A DNA stretch of 64,000 nt from F1-120-MAGs238 sp964484185 (GCA_964484185.1 CAZAEQ010000011.1:41428-105427), one strand, 5' to 3'. Positions 43,801 to 52,363 are shown, counted from the first letter of the stretch. Numbers and translations are program-made. Notes: generated from the letters alone by a model not told the origin.

Positions 43801-44615
43801 AGTCGTACCGCAACGGGCAGTTCAAAGCCAGAACAAGCTCCTCGGGGAATTGCCCGGGCGAGCCATTGGATTAGAGTTGACTTACCACTTCCTGGTTCTC
43901 CAATCACAACGCACATATCTACTGTGCGCAACAACATTCTCGGGATGTCAAGCATCGGCTGCGCGCTTGGAACACGAGCCATCCCATTTCGCCCAGGTCC
44001 ATTCAATTGATCAACGAATTCTCCTGCGTCGCTGCCAGCGAGCGCGAACAGTTCGACATATACCTGGTCGATCGGTAGTGGCGATTCTCCCGGAATAGCA
44101 GGCGGAAGGAATTTCCAACGCCCCCAATGTTCCAACTGAAACAGCCACATCCCAATCAAATCTACGACCGTTCTCTCGGTATCTTGGTCGCTGTCAGCAT
44201 CGATTCCACCTGCCCAAGATGTGTCTCCGATAAGGCTAAGTGTCGAATTCAGCGCGGCTTTCGCCTTCTTCAGATACTGCTCATTTGATTTTGGGAGAGT
44301 AGTGTGTCCGGTCTCTTCCGGTGATCGGAGCAGCAACCGAGTGCTATCTCGGAGTTGTATCAGGGAGGGTGCCATTCCATCTGGAAACAATTTGAGCCAA
44401 TGCTCCCAAACTGTCTCCAACTCATCGACATCTGAAGGCGGCACAATGTCCAGTAGCGTCGATAAGGAACGGACGCGGCAGCGGAGATCTTCAAGTTCTG
44501 TCGATTCAAGCACGGTCTGGCGAGTACCAGGTTCAAGTGCCGTGAGAATCCGAAACGCGTTTTGTAGACATTGCGTGTTGTGTTCATTTCCGGAATCGGA
44601 TTTTTCTAAAGCCAT
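40878..44615 (-). CDS. NACHT-domain STAND NTPase with C-terminal HEAT-like repeats
   Basis: 1,245 residues, ATG 44615 with GAGGT upstream. Residues 1-230 are a helical effector or adaptor region of unknown type. The NACHT domain has Walker A GEPGSGKSTLIQWLARA (239-255), Walker B MVMLLDGWDEVP (319-330) and sensor-1-like ILVTSRPSG. A winged-helix segment (EFAFLHATIQEYLAAEQLARR) is typical of NACHT proteins. Residues from about 590 are alpha repeats, including a HEAT-like unit (ASIPLLEPLLTHVDENVAVQAAYSLGIIGGRAAVDALIDYVLGE). Bacterial NACHT and Avs proteins act in phage defence by oligomerising on a phage signal. The location on a mobile element fits, but no known effector domain (nuclease, protease, TIR) is visible at the N-terminus. 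Confidence 0.9.
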   Translation of the reverse strand: MALEKSDSGNEHNTQCLQNAFRILTALEPGTRQTVLESTELEDLRCRVRSLSTLLDIVPPSDVDELETVWEHWLKLFPDGMAPSLIQLRDSTRLLLRSPEETGHTTLPKSNEQYLKKAKAALNSTLSLIGDTSWAGGIDADSDQDTERTVVDLIGMWLFQLEHWGRWKFLPPAIPGESPLPIDQVYVELFALAGSDAGEFVDQLNGPGRNGMARVPSAQPMLDIPRMLLRTVDMCVVIGEPGSGKSTLIQWLARAIPRGACSGFELPVAVRLGSFAEAIGQRPTLSLLEFFLESLAPGSRRREREAAWLRRSSAHTQRMVMLLDGWDEVPHSLRFQVQEAIERERDFCPILVTSRPSGLPKQLLQGAHADYYEIAGLSRRGIDGLISHTLETMGNPHSTDPVTKLIHADPELDEMARNPFLLSLLTRLLSASQNIRKMRTRSDLYQQVVSWVREQHNAICQDGQNLTHEHISALMELSYDLLVNRDASKYYFSSAELREHLRSLNAEPLIKCRLVNRADPVLEEFAFLHATIQEYLAAEQLARRSPESIDSVLDRALCSAYRTNILTFVAGLSKCNKQIRALAGRWLETPDRHLHIALRLARLALSARWTDPQDIVVLDKIKELLWQEVRSGEDMPFTRLAVEALADLDGTELCRRARATASLSAWAIQCIVDAVPTSLARSERLDELMSGEWRDYAGYDAIGGPDNATLQSIRAILADTEATAADRREAAIQAGAARDEASIPLLEPLLTHVDENVAVQAAYSLGIIGGRAAVDALIDYVLGEHRQESVVRVAIARLRHEGNPLGALDPVGRDRILRRLAVISFDDGRVNIALDVLQGYPIRDGAELVARIATNRGLSHATRLSAIFVLKMVPDRRLVERVLGDLVSEPDSGIVAGMLSVAIDRSLRVPLDWLIGRLEAAGDQVHQRQLLITMVKMLSHAPTSDHDRAVQWMNETLAAMLDGTKSDTLSISAVRRAVASLGSSSVGIPNGVCIQAAHGLLTRFVKKSAAVKGPLLQVAADLLAVAVDRSATGLVCQALEAARTMRTTDKEWVDAQMSLAKCVASLAPGELLRYTKEYEPAATALKRLCTERGYLIFDTWIADGDGNELFRSSSQSNANTPRAPQRTSPPGRTISELEELSAHLYDLVRNAHEHGESSVSGWKEVFLDGCKRVTGNKERLEAIRQLYPKDPQTTYDAWLKKAADQFRSACARVERTERFWSNSKDRGKFPKSKWNPTRKDSSEQD

Positions 44616-44910
44616 TCACCAGACCTCTATTGATCCGCGTACTTTGTATGCAGGAGAAGACATGTAAAGCCATAGCCGATTCGCCAATCTCTCTCTTGGC
44701 GCGTTTTCTGCGGGTTGCCTGCTTCGAGAGGCATTGTAGAACCTTTGGGCCCATTCTGCGTTGTTGGATGGAGTGGCGGAGCAATTTGCCTTCCTGTTTT
44801 GGTCGACTAGAGAATTCGGCAAAGTTCTATAGTGTCGGGTACATCGCTGCGTCACAACACTTCGAGCTGAATTGTGCAGCAAACTTGTGCAATAATGTTC
44901 GCTCGTGCAG
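44616..44910. other. intergenic region upstream of the NACHT gene
   Basis: 295 bases without a credible gene. It should carry the NACHT promoter on the minus strand. GAGGT at about 44623-44627 is the NACHT ribosome-binding site. Weak open frames on both strands are rich in Cys, Arg and Ser and look random. Confidence 0.4.
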
Positions 44911-45195
44911 TCACAACTCGCGACCGAGGTCAGTTTGTTGCTCGGCTGCATTTGCACTGTGATCCTGAGTGTGTTCAGCGCCCTGCCCGGCTTTCATGTA
45001 CATGACATAGCTCTGACCTGTGAAAAGCAATGCGGCCGCTTCCGATCGCCCGTGATCGAACATGGGCTTCGCTTCGTCCCAGAGCCGTCCACCGAGATCC
45101 TTGATAGTGGATGCCGCCTCCTTGATCGTCTCAAGGAGTGTGGGCTTTTCGCCGCTCTTGAGCTGGTCGAAGAACTGCTGAGTTTGTTTGGACAT
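44911..45195 (-). CDS. hypothetical small protein of the mobilisation module
   Basis: 94 residues, ATG 45195 with AAAGGAAAG upstream. It reads MSKQTQQFFDQLKSGEKPTL, LETIKEAASTIKDLGGRLWDEAKPMFDHGRSEAAALLF, and has a polar C-terminus. It is a helical, soluble protein overlapping the end of the coupling-protein gene by 65 bases, so it is translationally linked to it. Possibly a conjugation accessory protein. No family recognised. Confidence 0.6.
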   Translation of the reverse strand: MSKQTQQFFDQLKSGEKPTLLETIKEAASTIKDLGGRLWDEAKPMFDHGRSEAAALLFTGQSYVMYMKAGQGAEHTQDHSANAAEQQTDLGREL

Positions 45196-46924
45196 GATCT
45201 TTCCTTTCTTTTGGTATTGTGTTCAATAACGCCGTCGTAAATATGAGGACAAATAGCGCAATCGGGAGGAACAGACACGCTGTCTCGAAGGTCGTCCTGA
45301 TCAGCCCCATGCCGCGGAGATTCTTGAAATCCTTCTCGTAATAGCGAATGAGGCGAGTAGCGAGTGGAGGCACTCCTGGAGCAAAGGTGATCGCCACGCG
45401 GTCGGGAAGGGCCGTTACCTCCTCCGGCTTGAGCAGCTTGCGACCCATGAATTGCCAGTTGCTGTTCTCGTTAGTGGAAGAACTATGTGTGGCCTGCCCG
45501 TGCTCTCCCGTTTGACTGGACCTTCCGCAACTGGTGCCGCCGCTGCTTGTCACAATCGTTGACTCTCCCAATCGCGATGAAACATACTCAGCTGTCTGCT
45601 GGTCATTCACACCAAAAAACACCTGAGTCACATTGCTTAACAAGGTCTGGTCCTGCCCGTCAGGAAACACTTTGCGCAGCTGCGTCAAGGACTGGAAAAT
45701 AAGCAGTAGCCTTACACCATACCCGCGCAGCTTGTCTACCGCATCATCAAGACAATCGAGAGGCCCGAGAGAGGCGGCCTCATCGATGACAAACTGAACC
45801 TTGGTTGTGGTTTGGAGTCCACCTTTGACTACAGCGCGGAGCAATGAACTCATCCACATTCTGACAAGCGCTGTTTGAGCCCGCATTCGGTCAGGGGGGA
45901 GCACGAGGTACACGGTGACTTTCTTTGTGAGCAGATCGGCGGGGTCAAAACTGCTCTGCTTCGTGCTTTCGGCGATGGCAGTCGTGTCCAGAAAACGCAG
46001 GAATCGGTTGGTCGTCGTGAGTGTCGAGCCCAACTCTTTGTCTTTGAACTGCCCGAGTTGGAACCCTAATCGCGACAGCATCCCTTCCATCTCATCGGAC
46101 TCGCACATCATCTTGATGGCGGCCTGCATCCGTTCTGGATTGGTGAGCAGGGCCCGGACCGATTGGAGAGATTTGTCAGCGTTTTCCGCAAAGCAGACGA
46201 CCGTGGCGACCATCGCTGCGATCCAGACTTCCGCAGAATCAGACCAATGGGGTTCTTTTTCCTGCCCATTTCGGACCACCAGCGCCGCAGCGAGGTCGCG
46301 AATGTCATCAAGTGCCGTTTCTGAGTCCTTGTCTATGAAATCCAAAGGATTGAAGGAATCGGGTTCCTGAGTGGTCACCTTGTACGGATCGATGACGACG
46401 ACGCGGTGCCCCATCTTGCGGCGTGCCTGCGCCGTCAGGATCGCTATCTCGCCCTTTACGTCGTATATCACCATCGAGTCAGGGCAGGTGAGTACGAAAG
46501 GCACAACGCACGACACGCCCTTCCCTGCCCCGGTCGGCGCGAAGACCGCCGTATGAACGGCCTGTGTCAGGCGGACAAGCTGCTTCGGGGGCCTGCGCTG
46601 GAAGGCGCCGAGGAACTTCAGACATGCCGCACGCGAGGTCGTTCGGGGACTGATGAGTTCACGCAGCCCGCTAAACCTGCTCAGCCGGCCCTCGATATGG
46701 CCGACAATCAATCCGTCGCCTTCGAGCATGTGCGGGATGTCAGATGGGGTTGCCCAACGCGCCGTGCCGTGAGCGTTGGAGCGAAGGGTCTTCTTGCATA
46801 CGGTCCAGAGCAACAGAAGCCCGATTGCGATGCTGATGTACGGCATGAAATACATCATCAGCGCCGCCAGGTACGCCATGCAAAGCACGGTGATAATCAG
46901 GACGCAGCGCAATAGTGAGTACAT
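45131..46924 (-). CDS. type IV secretion coupling protein (VirD4/TraG family)
   Basis: 597 residues, ATG 46924 with GGAGGA upstream. It starts with two membrane helices (LLRCVLIITVLCMAYLAALMMYF and ISIAIGLLLLWTVC). The soluble ATPase domain has Walker A APTGAGKG (129-136), DSMVIYDVKGEIAILTAQ, the SFNPLDFI block, Walker B VQFVIDEAASLG (376-387) and LLLIFQSLTQLRKVF. Unusually, another hydrophobic segment lies near the C-terminus (ETACLFLPIALFVLIFTTALL). It brings the relaxosome to a secretion channel. No VirB-type channel genes are in the window, so transfer would use another element's apparatus. Confidence 0.9.
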   Translation of the reverse strand: MYSLLRCVLIITVLCMAYLAALMMYFMPYISIAIGLLLLWTVCKKTLRSNAHGTARWATPSDIPHMLEGDGLIVGHIEGRLSRFSGLRELISPRTTSRAACLKFLGAFQRRPPKQLVRLTQAVHTAVFAPTGAGKGVSCVVPFVLTCPDSMVIYDVKGEIAILTAQARRKMGHRVVVIDPYKVTTQEPDSFNPLDFIDKDSETALDDIRDLAAALVVRNGQEKEPHWSDSAEVWIAAMVATVVCFAENADKSLQSVRALLTNPERMQAAIKMMCESDEMEGMLSRLGFQLGQFKDKELGSTLTTTNRFLRFLDTTAIAESTKQSSFDPADLLTKKVTVYLVLPPDRMRAQTALVRMWMSSLLRAVVKGGLQTTTKVQFVIDEAASLGPLDCLDDAVDKLRGYGVRLLLIFQSLTQLRKVFPDGQDQTLLSNVTQVFFGVNDQQTAEYVSSRLGESTIVTSSGGTSCGRSSQTGEHGQATHSSSTNENSNWQFMGRKLLKPEEVTALPDRVAITFAPGVPPLATRLIRYYEKDFKNLRGMGLIRTTFETACLFLPIALFVLIFTTALLNTIPKERKDHVQTNSAVLRPAQERRKAHTP

Positions 46925-46961
46925 ACGTGGCTCCTCCAGTTCCGTTGATCGACGATCGACA

Positions 46962-47342
46962 TCACATGTCCCGGCCTTGGTCCTTTGATTGCTCTTGCGG
47001 CTTATCTTCGGATTTCAGGGTGCCTTTGAGAATCTCCTGGAATTGGTTCTGTGGGCTCGCGATGTTCTCGCGTTTCGTCTGCAACATGCCCAGCGCATTG
47101 AGCTTCTGGGTATACCCGATCCGCTCGTCGTCCAACTCGCTTATAGACATGCCTTTCGACTGATCTTTCCACCACTCCCAATCTCGTCGTTCCGTGTGCT
47201 CATTCCACGCTTCGCGGGATTTCGCTAACTCGGCGGCGCTGATGTCGTGGTCTCTGAATTTGGGCTCTAAGGACTCTACCCATTCCAAATTCCTTGCAAG
47301 CTCAAAGGTGGCGCGGATCAGTTCTTCTCGTTGCTTCGACAT
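46962..47342 (-). CDS. hypothetical helical protein of the mobilisation module
   Basis: 126 residues, ATG 47340-47342, with AAGGAG about 10 bases upstream. It is highly charged and helical: MSKQREELIRATFELARNLE, WWKDQSKGMSISELDDERIGYTQKLNAL, with a Gln/Lys/Asp-rich tail (EDKPQEQSKDQGRDM). It lies 8 bases after the ParB-like gene and 37 before the coupling-protein gene, so all three form one operon. It shares its opening MSKQ with the 94-residue neighbour but otherwise differs. Confidence 0.6.
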   Translation of the reverse strand: MSKQREELIRATFELARNLEWVESLEPKFRDHDISAAELAKSREAWNEHTERRDWEWWKDQSKGMSISELDDERIGYTQKLNALGMLQTKRENIASPQNQFQEILKGTLKSEDKPQEQSKDQGRDM

Positions 47343-47350
47343 GGATCATC

Positions 47351-48145
47351 TCACTCCTTTTTGGATCTCGCTTTATCCTTCATCATGCTTTGGAAGGTCT
47401 TCACGTCATACTGGTCCGCTGCCTTACGGGCCTCTTTCAATGCCTGACTGAGCAAATCAACTGCTCCAGCCATGCCCAAGGCGCTGGCGATGAGTATGAC
47501 TGTCGCTCCCTCAGGCATGACGATCTTGATGCGAGATAGCTTCACGCCATCTGATAGGTCTTCGCGGACCTTCCGCCCTGCCCGCTCAAGGGTGTCACGG
47601 CTGGCACCAGCCAGCTTCATTGCAAGCAGCTCTGTCTGCTCGGACGGGGGTACTTTGCTGGCCGCATACATATCCGAGATGCCGACTTTGTTGTCCCGCA
47701 ATGCTTCCTGCCATTCTGGCGAGCAATTGGAGGGCGACAGAAGTCGCGTGACCATCGAAGGGTCGATATGCAGATGCGCCGCGAGGTCTTTGACCGACCA
47801 GTGTGGATTGAGCACAAAGAGTTGCACGCACGCGGACCATTTTTCGAAGGCCGACAAATCCTCTCGGTGGAAGAATGATGTCAGCCGCACGAGATTGATC
47901 TCGCTCTGCGTCAATGCCACGTCTGTGATGATCGCGTCAAGTGCTTCCAGTTCGACGAGCTGAGCGGCTCGCCAGCGCCGTTCGCCGTCGATCAGGGTGC
48001 CGTCGGACTGCGCTTGCACCGGATCGTTCTGGCGAATCTTCAGGGACTCGCCTAGTGAACGCAGCGAGGACTCGTCGAACGTCTTGCGCGGCTGACCGGG
48101 ATCAGCTTTGAAGAACGCCACCGGCTTATTGGTCAGATGGGTCAT
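47351..48145 (-). CDS. ParB-like DNA-binding/partition protein
   Basis: 264 residues from the ATG at 48145 with GGAG at 6-base spacing; an earlier start at 48199 lacks support. The ParB N-terminal nuclease-like domain has VAFFKADPGQPRKTFDESSL and TLIDGERRWRAAQL. The helix-turn-helix region is SVKDLAAHLHIDPSMVTRLLSPSN. The C-terminal part (MPEGATVILIASALGMAGAVDLLSQALKEARKA) differs from chromosomal ParB. No ParA ATPase gene is adjacent. It may act in partition, regulation or replication of the element. Confidence 0.85.
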   Translation of the reverse strand: MTHLTNKPVAFFKADPGQPRKTFDESSLRSLGESLKIRQNDPVQAQSDGTLIDGERRWRAAQLVELEALDAIITDVALTQSEINLVRLTSFFHREDLSAFEKWSACVQLFVLNPHWSVKDLAAHLHIDPSMVTRLLSPSNCSPEWQEALRDNKVGISDMYAASKVPPSEQTELLAMKLAGASRDTLERAGRKVREDLSDGVKLSRIKIVMPEGATVILIASALGMAGAVDLLSQALKEARKAADQYDVKTFQSMMKDKARSKKE

Positions 48146-48214
48146 GGAATACTCCAATGTGTTGCAAGCAGACGGTTCAAATGCGGCGGGATCGCTCAAG
48201 CTCAGTTTGCACTC

Positions 48215-48451
48215 TTAGCAGGCAAAGACATCGGAACCGGTAGCGTGCCCGGGAGGGGCTGTTAGCAGCGAATTGGTTTCGACGATCGCGGCAGGAAACT
48301 CTCGACCGGTCGCGCCGCCCTCACTTTCCCACGTCTGAAGGGCAAGTTCGGCCGCGACAATCGCGCGGCCGGCAGCGTCAAAGTTCGTTCGTTCCAACCC
48401 TTCCGGAATATCGAATGGGACCGCCTGCGCCTGGTGAATCGATGGTGTCAT
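48215..48451 (-). CDS. hypothetical small protein
   Basis: 78 residues from the ATG at 48451, with TGGAG 7 bases upstream; the frame reaches 48595 with a second possible start. It reads MTPSIHQAQAVPFDIPEGLE, RTNFDAAGRAIVAAELALQTWESEGG. No family recognised. It lies upstream of the ParB-like gene and divergent from the relaxase gene, a common position for oriT-region proteins. Confidence 0.5.
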   Translation of the reverse strand: MTPSIHQAQAVPFDIPEGLERTNFDAAGRAIVAAELALQTWESEGGATGREFPAAIVETNSLLTAPPGHATGSDVFAC

Positions 48452-48599
48452 ATGCAATCTCCATCCGTCGTGGAGGAACGTGTTGGCCCAAGCCCTTGGG
48501 CGCATGTTCCCTCCACCTATTGATTGCAAACCGCTCAACCTTTCATTCCGGAAAAGAAAATCTGCGACCTGAAAGAGTTCGAGCTGTGACGACAATATG

Positions 48600-48709
48600 A
48601 GTATGAGTGTCCCGCTTTGAAACAGAAAGGCGCGGAGTGAGGCTGGCTGCGGTGGAGCAGATGAGTGTTAAGAAACCATTAACGAAATTGTGCTAAATTC
48701 GAAATTGAT
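48600..48709. promoter_or_regulatory. candidate oriT/promoter region upstream of the relaxase
   Basis: 110 bases between divergent genes of the mobilisation module. The right half is AT-rich (gttaagaaaccattaacg, then gtgctaaattcgaaattg), containing the near-palindrome aaattcgaaatt. MobF relaxases usually nick near their own gene, so oriT is expected here. No nic site was recognised. Confidence 0.35.
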
Positions 48710-51391
48710 ATGATTCGCATCTCGCAACAAGACAGTGCCGCTGGAGCCAAGCGTTACTACGCGACGGCGGACTATTACACAGAAGGCCAGGAATTGGTCG
48801 GTTCCTGGGGAGGCAAGGGCGCTTCTCGTCTCGGTCTTTCCGGGACCGTCGACAAATCCTCCTTCGAGCGGCTTTGCGACAATCTTCATCCACAGACGGG
48901 CGAACCGCTTACGGTGCGAACGCGCACTGAAAGAACCGTGGGCTACGACTTCACCTTCTCGGTGCCGAAGTCCGTGTCGCTCCTCTACGCGATGAGCGGG
49001 GACCAGGACATCATGGGAGCGTTTCGCGACTCTGTCGATGAAACCATGTGCGAGATGGAAGCGGAGATGAAGACCCGCGTCCGAAAAAATCTCCAGGACA
49101 CCAATCGGACCACGGGCAACATGGTGTGGGCAGAATTTATTCACACAACATCGAGGCCAGTGGACGGAATACCTGATCCGCAGATGCATGCACATGTCTT
49201 CTGTTTCAATAGCACGTGGGATCAGGAGGAAGAGCGATGGAAGGCCGGTCAGTTTCGCGAACTCAAGCGCGATTCGCCCTATTTCCAGGCGGCCTTTCGC
49301 GTGCGGCTGGCGAACAAGCTGCAAGATTTGGGCTTCGGCGTGCAGCGCAAACGGGATGACTTTGAAATCGCGGGCATGCCCGCCGATGTACTGAAGCGAT
49401 TCTCTCGCCGCACTGCCGTCATTGAGAAGTTGGCCGAAGAAAAGGGCATCACCAATCCCGACCGCAAAGCGGAACTGGGCGCCGAAACCCGTGAGAAGAA
49501 ACTCTCTGCCCTCAGCTGGGACACGCTGCGCAAAGAGTGGGATGGGCGTTTGAGTGACGCGGAGCGCAAACAACTGGCCGCGATACACCGGCGTGAAACG
49601 CCCATCGATCGGACAGTGGGAGGGGAGAAGGATGCGGTCGATCACGCTCTCGCACACAGTTTCGTGCGCGACGCGGTGCTGCCGGAGCGGTCGCTGGTCA
49701 CAGAGGCGCTCAAGCGCGGTCTGGGAAGCGTCACCGTCGAAGGCGTGACCAGCACCATGCAGGAGCGCCCCCTCATCCGCAGCGAGGTCGAGGGCCGGGC
49801 CATGGCCACCACCAAAGAGATGCTCGCCCTGGAGTCCCGTCTGATTGATTTCGCCCGCGAGGGGCGCGGCAGGGCTCGCCCACTGGGTGATCCCGAACGC
49901 CCGTGCTCGCGTGACTGGTTCAACGAAGGTCAGAAGGCAGCCGTCAGCCATGTACTCGGTTCACGTGACCGCGTGATGATCATTCGCGGCGTGGCCGGCA
50001 CCGGGAAGACCACACTTGAACAGGAAATCGGTGAGGCGCTCGCCGAAGTCGGCAAGCCGGTGGTGGCACTGGCCCAATCGGTGAAGGCGAGCCGCGAGGT
50101 GCTGAGGCAAGAGGCGGGGTTTGCCAATGCCGACACGGTGGCGCGCTTCCTGAAAGATGAGCAGATGCAGCAGGCTGCCAGGGGCGGTGTGATTCTCGTC
50201 GATGAAGCGAGCCAACTCGGCACACGCGACATGCTGAAAGTGTTCGAGACGGCAGAAGTCGTCAATGCGCGGGTGATTCTGGTCGGGGATCGTCGCCAGC
50301 ATCGCAGCGTCACGGCGGGCGAGCCGCTGCGGCTCCTTGAGGAGAATGTAGGCCTGCGTGTCGCGGAAGTCACCGAGATCCTGCGCCAAAGCGGTGATTA
50401 CAAGAAGGCGGCCAAGGCGCTCAGCGAAGGCAGAACCGGCGAAGCGTTCGAGGAGCTGGACAGGCTCGGTTGGATCAAAGAGGTGCCCGATGAGGATCGC
50501 TACCAACAGATGGCCGAGTCGTACCTGTCTGCCGCGGCCGAAATTACTAAGGATGGTAAACCCAAGACTGCCTTGGTAGTGTCGCCGACGCATGCGGAAG
50601 CCGATCGAATCACGGCCGCCATCATTAGCGGCTTGAAAGCGCGAGATAGGCTTTCCGGTGAACGGACGGTCAACACGTGGGTCTCGGCACATCTTACAGA
50701 GTCGCAAAAGACCGATGTCACCCAGTACGAGCCGGGCGACCTGCTCGAGTTTCACCAGAACGCGCCGGGCCATCAAAAAGGAACGCGCGTGTTGATCGAG
50801 GACGGTGTCGTTCCTCCAACCGCCCTTGCCAATCGCTTCGAGCTTTACCGGCCCGTGCAACTCAGTTTGGCGGTGGGTGACCGTGTGCGGGTCACGGCTG
50901 GCGGGAAGACCAGGGACGGCAAGCACCGCCTGAGTAACGGATCGCTATTCACGGTTCAGGGATTCAACCGTCGAGGCGACATCATCGTTGACCACGGATG
51001 GGTCATCGACCGGGATTTCGGCCACTTGACACATGGCTATGTCGTTACCAGCCATGCAAGCCAAGGCGTCACTGTCAATAAAGTGTTTGTCGGCATTTCC
51101 GAGGAATCACTCCCTGCGACGGGACAGCGGACCGCCTATGTCGCGCTCACCCGCGGCAAAGAACAGGTGCAGGTGTTCACCGATGACAAGGAGGCGCTAC
51201 TCAAGGCGATCTGCCGCCCAGATGATCCATTGTCGGCGACGACGCTGGCCGCGAACAGCGAGCGCAAACCCACGCAGCGCTCTGCATTCCCGTTTGGTCA
51301 CGAATTAGATATGTTTGCTCGACATAACCACGGTGCCCAGCATGGCAATGAGCGAGTGATAGCAGGGCCGGAGCCGATGCATGAGCGATAG
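48710..51391 (+). CDS. MobF-family relaxase-helicase (TrwC/TraI type)
   Basis: 893 residues. The relaxase domain comes first: paired tyrosines YY at 16-17 and 22-23, FTFSVPKSVSLLYAM, then the three-His metal site with His144 (FIHTTSR) and His160/His162 (DPQMHAHVF). The TrwC/RecD-like helicase domain follows: Walker A GVAGTGKTT (427-435), Walker B VILVDEASQLG (494-504), VGDRRQHRSV, and late motifs VTSHASQGVTV and TAYVALTRGKEQV. It nicks oriT, stays bound to the strand and unwinds the plasmid or element DNA during transfer. At 893 residues it is close to TrwC and lacks the long TraI C-terminal region. Confidence 0.93.
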   Translation: MIRISQQDSAAGAKRYYATADYYTEGQELVGSWGGKGASRLGLSGTVDKSSFERLCDNLHPQTGEPLTVRTRTERTVGYDFTFSVPKSVSLLYAMSGDQDIMGAFRDSVDETMCEMEAEMKTRVRKNLQDTNRTTGNMVWAEFIHTTSRPVDGIPDPQMHAHVFCFNSTWDQEEERWKAGQFRELKRDSPYFQAAFRVRLANKLQDLGFGVQRKRDDFEIAGMPADVLKRFSRRTAVIEKLAEEKGITNPDRKAELGAETREKKLSALSWDTLRKEWDGRLSDAERKQLAAIHRRETPIDRTVGGEKDAVDHALAHSFVRDAVLPERSLVTEALKRGLGSVTVEGVTSTMQERPLIRSEVEGRAMATTKEMLALESRLIDFAREGRGRARPLGDPERPCSRDWFNEGQKAAVSHVLGSRDRVMIIRGVAGTGKTTLEQEIGEALAEVGKPVVALAQSVKASREVLRQEAGFANADTVARFLKDEQMQQAARGGVILVDEASQLGTRDMLKVFETAEVVNARVILVGDRRQHRSVTAGEPLRLLEENVGLRVAEVTEILRQSGDYKKAAKALSEGRTGEAFEELDRLGWIKEVPDEDRYQQMAESYLSAAAEITKDGKPKTALVVSPTHAEADRITAAIISGLKARDRLSGERTVNTWVSAHLTESQKTDVTQYEPGDLLEFHQNAPGHQKGTRVLIEDGVVPPTALANRFELYRPVQLSLAVGDRVRVTAGGKTRDGKHRLSNGSLFTVQGFNRRGDIIVDHGWVIDRDFGHLTHGYVVTSHASQGVTVNKVFVGISEESLPATGQRTAYVALTRGKEQVQVFTDDKEALLKAICRPDDPLSATTLAANSERKPTQRSAFPFGHELDMFARHNHGAQHGNERVIAGPEPMHER

Positions 51392-51902
51392 GCAAAAACA
51401 TCAAGATCGCCTTAAAGGGATTCTCAATTCGGAATCCAAGTCGGTGCCGCTATCAGCCAAGGAGCAAGACGCGGACGCCGTGGAAGCATCCTGCGCGGCG
51501 TTCGGCTACTTACGCGGACTGCGTGACTCATCGGCCGCTGTGGAGTTCCGTCTGCGCGACGGCAACAGTGTCTGGTTCCCATACAACCTGCTCGGACAGT
51601 GGCGGTTCAACCCATCCGAGGGGCTGCTTATGAAGTTCTCCGGTGACTTGATGTATCTGGTGCTGATCCGCGGCAGCAACCTGGATAAGCCGCTCTCGGA
51701 TGGAGCGATCAATCTCACTCACGCAGGGTTGCAGCGGCACCGCGTACTTTGGGTTCGCGAGATGAGCAAGGAAGATATCGAGCGTGTGGGTGAGTCAGGG
51801 CCGACGATCGATGCGATCGAGATCGGCGAATTCACCACGCTGGAAGAGCGTTGTGCGTGGCTCAAAAAGAGAGCGCCGGCATTTGTGCCCGAGGAGGCGT
51901 GA
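51381..51902 (+). CDS. hypothetical protein coupled to the relaxase
   Basis: 173 residues; its ATG at 51381 lies inside the last codons of the relaxase gene (11-base overlap), so it is translationally coupled. Mostly soluble: FGYLRGLRDSSAAVEFRLRDGNSVWFPYNLLGQWRF, MKFSGDLMYLVLIRGSNLD, THAGLQRHRVLWVREMSKEDI. The first block looks like a beta-sheet adaptor domain. No family recognised. Confidence 0.7.
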   Translation: MSDRQKHQDRLKGILNSESKSVPLSAKEQDADAVEASCAAFGYLRGLRDSSAAVEFRLRDGNSVWFPYNLLGQWRFNPSEGLLMKFSGDLMYLVLIRGSNLDKPLSDGAINLTHAGLQRHRVLWVREMSKEDIERVGESGPTIDAIEIGEFTTLEERCAWLKKRAPAFVPEEA

Positions 51903-52002
51903 ATTGTGTCGAAGAGGGTGTTTATGAAGTTGGACAATCGGTCAGCTGGCCTGCTCACCAAGCGGTGGGGTGGTCGGAGAACCAAATGAAAAGCGAGGTA
52001 GT

Positions 52003-52206
52003 ATGAATGACATTCCAGAAACGGGGTTCTTGCGACTGCCCCAAGTGCTCAGCGTGATCCCGCTTGGGAAGACCTGCTGGTGGGAAGGCGTGAAGACTGG
52101 GCGGTTTCCAAAGCCGGTGAAGCTCTCCGCACGGTGTACGGCGTGGCGTGCGGAGGACATCCGAGCGCTCATTCATCGTCTGTCCGATCAAGCTGAGACG
52201 CACTAG
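52003..52206 (+). CDS. AlpA-family transcriptional regulator
   Basis: 67 residues from the ATG at 52003, with GAGG at 5-base spacing. The sequence MNDIPETGFLRLPQVLSVIP, LGKTCWWEGVKTGRFPKPVKLSARCTAWRAEDIRALI is the compact AlpA/excisionase-like helix-turn-helix of mobile elements, related to CP4-57 AlpA. It probably controls excision or transfer genes. The AT-rich 157-base gap that follows holds only a loose inverted repeat (GGCGTTG/CAACGCC, 52322-52356). Confidence 0.85.
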   Translation: MNDIPETGFLRLPQVLSVIPLGKTCWWEGVKTGRFPKPVKLSARCTAWRAEDIRALIHRLSDQAETH

Positions 52207-52363
52207 CTCCGCGTAAAAGATAGATACCTCAAATTTAGAGTCCAGACTTAGATTTTTTCATTGACATTTCTGAGATTTCATCATTGTTTTTGTGTATGTG
52301 TAAGAAAGTGTTAGCAAATGCGGCGTTGAAATAGTAGAACTGGCTTAGACAACGCCAACGTCT

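Noticed and set aside
48668..49951. 427-codon open frame on the minus strand
   Set aside because: It lies entirely opposite the relaxase gene, whose catalytic motifs are unmistakable. It is His/Arg/Leu-rich and matches no family.
49961..50926. 321-codon minus-strand frame
   Set aside because: It lies opposite the helicase half of the relaxase and has no recognisable motif.
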